In this document: one piece after another, positions 1 to 5,209 of the stretch
How positions within the stretch are numbered: position 1 is the stretch's first letter
How the letters are laid out: each line of letters begins with the position of its first letter
DNA from: Deltaproteobacteria bacterium
Lineage (GTDB): Bacteria; Bdellovibrionota; UBA1018
Length of the DNA stretch: 5,283 bases
Assembly (NCBI GenBank): GCA_016194835.1
Contig: JACQAU010000127.1
Span: 1-5,283, forward strand
Reading direction: 5' to 3'
Notes under the pieces: generated by a model
The model's input: the letters and a program-made list of their open reading frames with translations, nothing else
Database searches by the model: none
Told to the model about the DNA's origin: nothing
Program-made: the position numbers and the translations under genes

Positions 1-1242
1 TAAAGCATCCTGTATTTGATGTATCGAAGAAGGCCAGACTTGGATAATTGGAGAATATTTTGGATTCCAATGAATTTCTTTTACTGAAACAGTAGTATGA
101 GCGGCTTCAAAATAATAGCGCTCATAGAATGAAAAAATAGTGGGCAAATGAATGATAAAACCCATAAAAATTAAAATTAGATACAGTTTTTTAAACTTTG
201 TTTCTAACATTTTTCCAATAAATATAAACATAATCGGTAAGATCACTAATAAGTGCCTAGATCCCCAATCCCACCCAGCTGCCGGCCAAAAACAATAAAC
301 ACCAAAAAACATACTAGCAAGCATAAGAAAAAGCTTGAACTCTTTGCAAGGATTTTTTAACCACAAATACAATCCAAACGGGGCTAAAAACAAAACAGGA
401 TTAAACCAAAATACACCATACCCTGGAGCCAATACATGCTTAATTATTCCGACCGGGAAATAAAACAAACTCAAGCTTGGTCTGCTGCCAAAATTTAACA
501 TACTTCCAAAACGAATATAATTATAATAACCATATAAAACAAAACCCACAATCGTTCCTAATAATGGGATTATTTTTTTCTGCCACGAATATTTTTTCTC
601 TATAATGAAATATAAGCTAATTACAGGTCCCAAAAAAATACCTGTTGGCTTTGCTAAAATCGCCAATAGTGAAAGAATACCAATTGATAGAATAGATCTT
701 TCGCAAAGAATTAAATAAACAGAAGTGGTAACAATAAAAGTCAAAAGACAATCAGCGAATAAAGATCGAACATAGACCAAGTAATAAGTGCCAAAAACCA
801 GCCCAAGTGTTAGCAAAAAGGAGTTTTTAAAATTGAAATTAATTTTTTTTAAAATTAAAAAAAAGAAAAAAGATGTAAAAGTAACAAGCAATGTCTGTAA
901 AAGAAAACAGAATACTAGCGCAATATTAATTTTATAAGCCTCTAAATGCATTAATTTTGCAACAAAAAAGCCACAAGCTATAAAAGGAATCTCAATAAGA
1001 GAAAGAAGTGGATACCAAATCGAATAATATTTTCCTCCAACCCCAATAGCACCTAGTAAAGAAGAACTTTCAAAGCTTTGTTGTGTTACTAAATTGACAC
1101 CAACCCAAAACATCGAATTTCCGTCAACAGAGATATTCACTGGCGGAATAATAGATATAAGAAATAGGAAAATTCCAAAACTTATGAACCCTGCTTGCTT
1201 AAACTCGGACATCATCAGTTTATCTGTCATTCTATTGCTCAT
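1..1242 (-). CDS. GT-C type (GT39/ArnT-like) polytopic membrane glycosyltransferase, C-terminus cut by window edge
   Basis: An open frame of 414 codons runs from ATG at 1242 to position 1 without a stop, so the C-terminus lies outside the window. The protein is strongly hydrophobic with about ten to twelve predicted membrane segments, including residues ~17-34, 75-95, 106-130, 141-158, 165-180, 183-214, 224-240, 282-294, 304-319, 330-346 and 353-367. Family marks are an Asp after the first membrane segment (SVDGN, D40, the usual site of the catalytic acid), RSLFAD (159-164), LAKPTG (196-201), YNYIRFGS (240-247) and WDWGSRHL (324-331). The family transfers a sugar from a polyprenyl-phosphate donor on the periplasmic face of the inner membrane. 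Acceptor and sugar cannot be inferred. The Shine-Dalgarno is weak, and in-frame ATGs at 1230, 1214 and 1211 are alternatives. It is divergent from the GT4 gene at 1566, which supports a shared glycan role (inference). Family assignment is fairly sure; exact subfamily is not. Confidence 0.82.
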   Translation of the reverse strand, partial: MSNRMTDKLMMSEFKQAGFISFGIFLFLISIIPPVNISVDGNSMFWVGVNLVTQQSFESSSLLGAIGVGGKYYSIWYPLLSLIEIPFIACGFFVAKLMHLEAYKINIALVFCFLLQTLLVTFTSFFFFLILKKINFNFKNSFLLTLGLVFGTYYLVYVRSLFADCLLTFIVTTSVYLILCERSILSIGILSLLAILAKPTGIFLGPVISLYFIIEKKYSWQKKIIPLLGTIVGFVLYGYYNYIRFGSMLNFGSRPSLSLFYFPVGIIKHVLAPGYGVFWFNPVLFLAPFGLYLWLKNPCKEFKLFLMLASMFFGVYCFWPAAGWDWGSRHLLVILPIMFIFIGKMLETKFKKLYLILIFMGFIIHLPTIFSFYERYYFEAAHTTVSVKEIHWNPKYSPIIQVWPSSIHQIQDAL

Positions 1243-1286
1243 ATTTACATACTTATCTTAAAAGTACCTATGAGTGGACTATTTCT

Positions 1287-1321
1287 ATAAATTCATTTTA
1301 TGGTATTTTTAAAATAATTTT
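1287..1321 (+). repeat. Left inner arm of perfect 35-bp inverted repeat
   Basis: The arm starts ATAAATTCATTTTATGG and ends TTTTAAAATAATTTT. It is the exact reverse complement of 1410-1444. It is made almost only of A and T, unlike the G+C-rich core it borders. It lies 45 bp upstream of the minus-strand glycosyltransferase start. Confidence 0.95.
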
Positions 1322-1409
1322 GTGAAAGAAGGCCTTGGGGGAGCTGGATGCGACTCGACCATGGATGGTCAAGGGGGATCCAGAGGCAGTATGCCGAGCC
1401 TGAGTGAAT
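1322..1409. other. G+C-rich structured core of the inverted-repeat element
   Basis: These 88 nt contain 51 G or C (58%) inside very AT-rich flanks, an abrupt compositional change. Small stems can be drawn. CTGGAT (1344-1349) pairs with ATCCAG (1378-1383) and encloses GACCA (1357-1361)/TGGTC (1366-1370) with loop TGGA. A separate hairpin is GGCA (1385-1388)/TGCC (1392-1395). Two G5 tracts lie at 1337-1341 and 1373-1377. The shape recalls repetitive extragenic palindromes or a small structured RNA. No known RNA family was recognised; in particular it lacks the conserved core of the cyclic-di-GMP-I riboswitch. A GTG-initiated 29-codon frame fills the core exactly (1322-1411) but is Gly-rich, lacks a ribosome site and is not called as a gene. 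Confidence 0.5.
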
Positions 1410-1444
1410 AAAATTATTTTAAAAATACCATAAAATGAATTTAT
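1410..1444 (-). repeat. Right inner arm of perfect 35-bp inverted repeat
   Basis: This is the exact reverse complement of 1287-1321. Its distance to the GT4 start (about 120 bp) is greater than that of the left arm to its gene. The arms therefore do not sit symmetrically relative to the two genes. Confidence 0.95.
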
Positions 1445-1492
1445 TTAAAACCACTTATATATACTTTTAAGATAAGCATACATATTTGGGCA

Positions 1493-1520
1493 TTGAAACT
1501 AATTTAAACATACTTAAAAT
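1493..1520 (+). promoter_or_regulatory. Possible sigma-70-type promoter of the GT4 gene
   Basis: TTGAAA (1493-1498) and TAAAAT (1515-1520) are separated by 16 bp. Each matches the consensus hexamer at five of six positions. Transcription would begin near 1527, leaving a leader of about 40 nt before the ATG at 1566. In DNA this AT-rich such matches arise by chance, so confidence is modest. Confidence 0.35.
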
Positions 1521-1565
1521 AATATGTGAGAATATATATATTGAACAACAACAAACATAAGCGCT

Positions 1566-2762
1566 ATGCGTTATTATAAAATTTTATCAACCGCATTTGA
1601 TTATAGACCAAGGCTTGGAGGGATTGCCACCTTGAGTTATGAACTATTCAAAGAGATGGGGAAGATCCCAGGTGTACAAATCAAATTAATTGCTCCTGAG
1701 CAAAAGAATGCTGAACTATTTGATGTAAAAAGTTCTATCGACACACTAAGAATCTCTATATCTCCGCAAATACCAAAAGCCGTTTTACAGTTTTCACGCG
1801 CCATCGCTTATGAAGCATTACATTGGGAACCTTGTTGTATTTTTCACACCGTTTGGATTCCAGATGCTATTTCGTCTTGGCTTTGTACACCTGTAAGAGC
1901 ATATTTCAAGATTCCTTATTTTGTCTTTACTCACGGCGTTGAGCTTTTAGAATCTTCTCAGACTACAAAAAAGAAAATACGAAAATTATTCTCACCAATA
2001 AAGAAAAATATTTTACAAAACGCAGCTAAAATTTTTGCTAATAGTCATTTTACTAAAAATCTTTTATTTACAAAATGTAATGTCCCTTTAACAAATATAG
2101 TAGTTGCTAATCCTGGTGTAGATATCGAAAAATTTTTCCCCTCAGAAAAAGCTCAAGATCTGATTGAAAAATATCAATTACAAAACAAGATAGTTTTATT
2201 AACTGTAACCAGACTTGACCCGTACAAAGGCATTGATCAAATGATACAGGCAATGCCAGCTCTTATCAAAAAATACCCAAACCTAGTCTATCTTGTGTGT
2301 GGCGAAGGCAATGATCGCGATAGACTGTACTCACTCGCACAAGACAAAGGCCTTAATAGTTATGTAAAATTTGTAGGAGCCGTACCATTTGATCGTCTAA
2401 GAGATTATTATAATTTGGCTGATTTGTATGTCATGCTTTCTCGCGAACATATCGAACCACCAGATATAGAAGGATTCGGAATTTCATTTATCGAAGCAGC
2501 AGCCTGCGCAATTCCTGCACTAGCAGGCAATAGTGGAGGCATACCAGATGCCGTCGAAGATGAAGTTTCTGGTTGGCTAGTTAATCCAACAGATACAAAT
2601 CTCATTATTAGCAAACTAGATCAAATATTAGCCAACCCTTCACTCATTAAAACAACAGGACAGCATGCAAAAAAACGTGCACTTAATAAATTTACCTGGA
2701 AACATATGGCAGAAACTATATTTACCGAAGTGTCTAAGTCTCTGTCAGTGACTAAAACTTAG
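1566..2762 (+). CDS. GT4-family glycosyltransferase (GT-B fold)
   Basis: This 398-aa protein has the length and motif order of retaining GT4 enzymes, which move a sugar from a nucleotide donor to a lipid-linked or glycan acceptor on the cytoplasmic side of the membrane. The N-terminal domain has the glycine-rich loop RLGGIATLSYEL (16-27), FTHGVELLES (121-130) and ANSHFTKNL (158-166). The linker is ANPGVDIEKFFP (181-192). The C-terminal domain has TVTRLDPYKGID (213-224, with R216 and K221 in the usual donor-phosphate positions), LVCGEGNDRDRL (243-254) and the E-x7-E motif E302/E310 in EGFGISFIE. No membrane segment or signal peptide is seen. The ATG at 1566 puts the GT-B first strand (YYKILSTAF) at the right place, and an in-frame TGA at 1542 bars any long extension. 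The Shine-Dalgarno is weak. Its divergent partner is a GT-C transferase, which suggests envelope polysaccharide or glycolipid assembly. Donor and acceptor are unknown. Confidence 0.93.
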   Translation: MRYYKILSTAFDYRPRLGGIATLSYELFKEMGKIPGVQIKLIAPEQKNAELFDVKSSIDTLRISISPQIPKAVLQFSRAIAYEALHWEPCCIFHTVWIPDAISSWLCTPVRAYFKIPYFVFTHGVELLESSQTTKKKIRKLFSPIKKNILQNAAKIFANSHFTKNLLFTKCNVPLTNIVVANPGVDIEKFFPSEKAQDLIEKYQLQNKIVLLTVTRLDPYKGIDQMIQAMPALIKKYPNLVYLVCGEGNDRDRLYSLAQDKGLNSYVKFVGAVPFDRLRDYYNLADLYVMLSREHIEPPDIEGFGISFIEAAACAIPALAGNSGGIPDAVEDEVSGWLVNPTDTNLIISKLDQILANPSLIKTTGQHAKKRALNKFTWKHMAETIFTEVSKSLSVTKT

Positions 2763-2771
2763 ACACTTTGG
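2725..2771 (+). terminator. 15-bp hairpin across the stop codon of the GT4 gene
   Basis: CCGAAGTGTCTAAGT (2725-2739) pairs with ACTTAGACACTTTGG (2757-2771) through 14 Watson-Crick pairs and one G-U pair, with a 17-nt loop. Twelve consecutive pairs are perfect. The right arm contains the TAG stop (2760-2762). No U-tract follows (CAATCTCATC), so it is not a textbook intrinsic terminator. It may be a transcript 3'-end stabiliser, a Rho-associated end or a bidirectional structure. It is the only 3'-end signal visible between this gene and the next. Confidence 0.5.
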
Positions 2772-2834
2772 CAATCTCATCATATTAAATCATATTAGTT
2801 TAAGTATTGAATATTAAATGAAAATAAAATATGC

Positions 2835-2857
2835 ATTTATGTAGAAATTGCATAAAT
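2835..2857. promoter_or_regulatory. 7-bp dyad, possible operator
   Basis: ATTTATG (2835-2841) and CATAAAT (2851-2857) form an inverted repeat with 9 nt between. It ends three bases before the sigma-54-like -24 element, so a bound regulator could affect it. It could also be chance in AT-rich DNA. Confidence 0.3.
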
Positions 2858-2859
2858 AA

Positions 2860-2876
2860 TTGGCACGAAAAATGTA
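2860..2876 (+). promoter_or_regulatory. Candidate sigma-54 (RpoN) -24/-12 promoter
   Basis: TTGGCACGAAAAATGTA matches the RpoN consensus YTGGCACGrNNNTTGCW perfectly over the -24 half (TTGGCACGA). The spacing is correct, but the -12 half is ATGTA instead of TTGCA, so the conserved GC is GT. The start would be near 2886, giving a 40-nt leader for the lipoprotein gene. TTGGCA could also serve as a sigma-70 -35 box, but no good -10 lies at 16-18 bp. The weak -12 keeps this a candidate only. Confidence 0.4.
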
Positions 2877-2903
2877 TATGTTAATTCTGGTTTTTGTTGA
2901 ACA

Positions 2904-2919
2904 CACCTAAAAGGAGGTG
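2904..2919 (+). promoter_or_regulatory. Strong Shine-Dalgarno within a small hairpin
   Basis: AAGGAGGTG (2911-2919) is a near-perfect anti-16S match. AGGAGG ends 8 nt before the ATG at 2926, which fixes that start rather than the internal ATG at 2947. CACCT (2904-2908) can pair with AGGTG (2915-2919) over a 6-nt loop, partly covering the site. Such a short stem may tune translation, or may mean nothing. Confidence 0.75.
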
Positions 2920-2925
2920 CTTTTT

Positions 2926-3724
2926 ATGGAATTAAAAGATTTTAATATGAAATTAATCAGGCGTTTCTTGATTATCTTGACGATTTTAGGTATTGGAATC
3001 GTCTTAAACAACTGCGGCAAATCCGATCCCCCTCCTGCGCAACCCTAATCCCTGTGGTGCAGGTAGTTTTAAGATTCTTGGTCAATGTAGAACAGCTCCA
3101 AATTACGAAACAGCCTGTGCACAAGCTGCTGGAGTAATAATAAATATAGGTGGAGCAGCGGTTTGTCTTTGGGATCTGTTTCCTAATTCTTATTTTAATT
3201 ATTCTAATTTATATTCAAATTATAATAATAATATCCATCAAACTGGTTTACCGGTTCAGCCTAAAGATAGAATTTATTTTTCTTTTTTAGGCTATAATGA
3301 CACCACATATTATAGTCAGAGACCAAGTTATTGCAGTTATAGTTATGATTCTATTTCTGGTGTAAGTTATTCTTCTAATAACTCATATTATTGGAATCAG
3401 AATAGCAATTTTTCATTTTATTTTAACTTTTATTTCTATACATCATACAATGATTATTCGAGAGCTTTTATGGAGCCAATTACCCATTATCAAGTTCAAA
3501 GTTATCTAGAATTTCTGGTCATAGCTCCAACTGGACAGATGTACAGTCAGGGTAGCGGACCTGTCTACACAAACACTCAAGGCACACAGATCATAACACA
3601 GCCAGGTACTTTAGCTTTTAGACGTAGTTCTTTTTACAACGATCTATATTACGGTTTATACTTACTTCTAGAGCATTGTGAGAATACACTTGGTGATACA
3701 GTAGAATGCCCTTTACATCCTTAG
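2926..3724 (+). CDS. Secreted/lipoprotein-like Tyr-Asn-Ser-rich protein split by a +1 frameshift
   Basis: Frame one starts at ATG 2926 behind a strong ribosome site and codes 40 residues: a basic n-region (KLIRR), a hydrophobic core (FLIILTILGIGIVL), then LNNC and GKSDPPPAQP before TAA (3046-3048). Cys30 fits a relaxed lipobox (L at -3, but N rather than G/A/S at -1). The frame one base further on is open from 3008 to the TAG at 3722-3724. It has no ATG, GTG or TTG before the ATG at 3470, so it depends on the upstream start. Joined at CCC-TAA the product is about 265 aa and reads smoothly as PPPAQP-NPCGAG. The mature part holds several Cys, a Y/N/S/F-rich middle (roughly residues 105-180) and a more ordered C-terminal ~85 residues (VQSYLEFLVIAPTGQMYSQG). 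I recognise no family. Surface lipoprotein or outer-membrane-associated protein is an inference. It could be a pseudogene, a programmed frameshift or a base error. Confidence 0.65.
3028..3048 (+). other. Frameshift zone: C5 tract and CCC-TAA stop
   Basis: Both frames are open together only between 3008 and 3048, so the shift must lie there. Two plausible sites exist. One is the C5 run at 3028-3032, where an extra C (polymorphism, slippage or sequencing error) would explain the break. The other is CCC-TAA at 3043-3048, where a Pro tRNA could slip from CCC to CCT and read AAT next. CCC before a stop is a known type of +1 slippery site. No internal Shine-Dalgarno-like stimulator is seen directly upstream. 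Confidence 0.55.
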
Positions 3725-4381
3725 AAGTGCTTGTTTAAAATCTTCTGGCACAGGAGCCACAATAGTAATTTCTTTATTTAACAATGGATGAAAAAAAACT
3801 AAGCTTTGAGCGTGCAACATGCACCGTGGAACACACTCCGTTTTTTTACCATAAAGCGAATCTCCTAATATCGGCAATCCACAGCCAGCTAAATGAACTC
3901 TTATCTGATGCATCCTCCCTGTTTTTGGAAAAGCTTCGATTAATAAAACAGTTGAATATTTTTTCAGTAAGGCAAATTCAGTTTCAGCATAAATCCCACC
4001 GCGTTTAACAACTATCATTTTTCTTATACGTTCTTTAGTTCTGGTGTCTTTTAAATAATTTCCTACACTCCATTTTTTTTTAAGAAATGTCTCTTTATAT
4101 GACACAATGGCCACATATTTTTTTTTGATTTGATGCTTGGCAAATAACTGTGAAACCCAAAGATTTGCGGCTTTGGTTTTTGTCAGTAAAATCACACCTG
4201 AGGTATCTTTATCCAATCTGTGGTGCAAACCAACATAAACTTCTTGTTGTTCTCTTTGGGATAAAAATTTTTTTACTTGTGAAAATAGATTCTCTCGACT
4301 CTCGTCTAAGGTTGTATGCGTTGGCATACCTGATGGTTTATTGATTGCAATTAAATCTGAATCTTCATATAAAATTTGCAC
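3713..4381 (-). CDS. RluA-type RNA pseudouridine synthase, single-domain
   Basis: It converts a uridine in rRNA or tRNA to pseudouridine. With the GTG start at 4381 it has 222 aa, close to E. coli RluA. Seen motifs are ILYEDSDLIAINKPSG (3-18), the catalytic block HRLDKDTSG (54-62, Asp57 as nucleophile), KKKYVA (86-91), TGRMHQIRVHL (154-164) with GLPILGDSLYG (168-178), and MLHAQSLVFFHP (188-199). No N-terminal S4 domain is present, unlike RluC and RluD, so the target RNA and site are open. A TTG at 4456 would add 25 residues, but it would overlap the upstream gene by 68 nt and the extra residues look like an out-of-frame reading of that gene. GTG lies 8 nt after the BKACE stop and has no good Shine-Dalgarno, so translation is probably coupled. 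A run of nine A codes KKK (4073-4081). Confidence 0.88.
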   Translation of the reverse strand: MQILYEDSDLIAINKPSGMPTHTTLDESRENLFSQVKKFLSQREQQEVYVGLHHRLDKDTSGVILLTKTKAANLWVSQLFAKHQIKKKYVAIVSYKETFLKKKWSVGNYLKDTRTKERIRKMIVVKRGGIYAETEFALLKKYSTVLLIEAFPKTGRMHQIRVHLAGCGLPILGDSLYGKKTECVPRCMLHAQSLVFFHPLLNKEITIVAPVPEDFKQALLRM

Positions 4382-4388
4382 AATTTGT

Positions 4389-5204
4389 TTATCTGATTCC
4401 CAATAATTTTCTAGCCACCAGTGGAGTTGCCACCTCTCTACCAGTCTCTTCAGCAATTCTTACAACTCTTTCTACAAGTTGCGCATTCGATTCTGCCAGT
4501 ACACCCTTAGAATAATAAATATTATCTTCGAATCCCACTCTCACATGCCCTCCCAATAAAACCGCATGTATCGCAAGAGGTAACTCATAACGGCCAATTC
4601 CAGCCACAGCCCAACCCACATTTGAAGGCAAAAGTGATACCAAATGTAAAAGATTTCTCACATCACCTGACATTCCGCCAGGTACTCCCAAAACAAACTG
4701 AAAATGCATTGGGTCTTTTAAAATACCTTTTTTACATAAACGAAATGCACTCTCTAACATACCTGCCTCATAAACTTCAAGCTCGGGCAAAATTTCGTTT
4801 TCATATATTTTTTTTGCTAATATTTCGATATCTTTTGGATGATTGTAAAAAATATTATCTCCGAAATTCATAGTACCTAAATTTAAAGACGCCATTTCAG
4901 GCTTTAACTGTAAAGGCCTTGCACGATTTTCGATATTTTCTCCAAGTGCACCGCCAGTAGAGATTTGGATAATCACGTCATTAACTTCTTTTTTAATTGC
5001 GCCAATAGCTTCTGCAAAACGCTCTACTTGCTGACTTGGAGTTCCATCGTTCTCTCTAACATGCAAATGAATAATCGAAGCACCTGCCATAACAGCCGCT
5101 TTTGCAGCAAGGGCCTGTTCCTTTGGTGTAATCGGTAAATGAGATTGATCTTTTTTTGTGGTTTCTGCACCAGTAATTGCACAAGTAATAATAAGTGGAT
5201 TCAT
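4389..5204 (-). CDS. BKACE-family enzyme (3-keto-5-aminohexanoate cleavage enzyme-like)
   Basis: This complete 271-aa protein is full length for the beta-keto acid cleavage family (PF05853). These metal-dependent TIM-barrel enzymes condense a beta-keto acid with acetyl-CoA and split it into acetoacetate and a new acyl-CoA. The type member, Kce, acts on 5-amino-3-oxohexanoate in lysine fermentation. Visible marks are ITCAITGAET (5-14 region, with Glu14), HLHVR (46-50, His46 and His48 as metal ligands), QISTGG (80-85, Ser82), ELEVYEAGM (141-149, Glu143), LGVPGGMSGD (172-181) and RVGFEDN (222-228, Glu226 as the likely third ligand). Key positions fall at almost the same numbers as in Kce. Substrate varies widely in the family and no other lysine-fermentation gene is visible, so the substrate is not assigned. 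The ATG at 5204 lies 5 nt after an upstream stop, and the gene is followed closely by the rlu gene, which indicates an operon. Confidence 0.92.
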   Translation of the reverse strand: MNPLIITCAITGAETTKKDQSHLPITPKEQALAAKAAVMAGASIIHLHVRENDGTPSQQVERFAEAIGAIKKEVNDVIIQISTGGALGENIENRARPLQLKPEMASLNLGTMNFGDNIFYNHPKDIEILAKKIYENEILPELEVYEAGMLESAFRLCKKGILKDPMHFQFVLGVPGGMSGDVRNLLHLVSLLPSNVGWAVAGIGRYELPLAIHAVLLGGHVRVGFEDNIYYSKGVLAESNAQLVERVVRIAEETGREVATPLVARKLLGIR

Positions 5205-5209
5205 ATAAA

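Larger units (their letters stand above)
1252..1476. repeat. Long imperfect inverted repeat (hairpin or MITE-like element) between divergent glycosyltransferase genes
   Basis: The left arm 1252-1321 is repeated in reverse complement at 1410-1476. The inner 35 bp (1287-1321 against 1410-1444) are a perfect match. The outer 15 bp (1252-1266, CTTATCTTAAAAGTA, against 1462-1476) are also perfect. The stretch between them (1267-1286 against 1445-1461) is only partly alike and differs by 3 nt in length. Weaker similarity (about 16 of 22 positions) continues outward to about 1237 and 1491, touching the start codon of the minus-strand gene. No direct target duplication is evident at either the 35-bp or the outer boundary. 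There is no transposase in the window, so a mobile origin is only inferred. As RNA or single-stranded DNA the arms would form a very long stem over an 88-nt loop. Confidence 0.9.
2763..2925. other. Intergenic leader region upstream of the lipoprotein gene
   Basis: These 163 bp separate two plus-strand genes and have no coding potential that I can support. They hold the right half of the GT4 hairpin, an AT-rich stretch, a dyad (2835-2841/2851-2857), a sigma-54-like site and a strong ribosome-binding site. The downstream gene is therefore likely transcribed independently of the glycosyltransferase. Confidence 0.6.

Noticed and set aside
1322..1409. Cyclic-di-GMP riboswitch, 4.5S RNA, or integron attC site
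   Set aside because: The conserved core sequences of these elements are absent.
1322..1411. 29-codon GTG frame filling the repeat core as a small gene
   Set aside because: It has no Shine-Dalgarno, a Gly-rich composition driven by the G tracts, and coincides with hairpin-forming sequence; kept only as an observation.
1287..1444. Phase-variable invertible promoter
   Set aside because: Inverted repeats flanking a short segment next to glycan genes fit the idea, but the enclosed core shows no recognisable promoter and no invertase gene is in the window.
2408..2614. Minus-strand 68-aa open frame
   Set aside because: It lies wholly inside the well-conserved C-terminal domain of the GT4 gene on the other strand; a shadow frame.
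2904..2925. Intrinsic terminator (CACCT/AGGTG stem followed by CTTTTT)
   Set aside because: The stem is only 5 bp and overlaps a perfect Shine-Dalgarno directly before a start codon, so a ribosome site is the better reading.
3470..3724. Independent 84-aa gene starting at ATG 3470
   Set aside because: The same frame is open back to 3008 with continuous similar composition and there is no ribosome site before 3470; it is better read as the 3' end of the split gene.
3784..4008. Plus-strand 74-aa open frame
   Set aside because: Antisense to conserved motifs of the pseudouridine synthase; no ribosome site or family likeness.
4150..4344. Plus-strand 64-aa open frame
   Set aside because: Antisense to the catalytic HRLDKDTSG region of the pseudouridine synthase.
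4622..4873. Plus-strand 83-aa open frame
   Set aside because: Antisense to the middle of the BKACE gene, whose active-site residues are intact.
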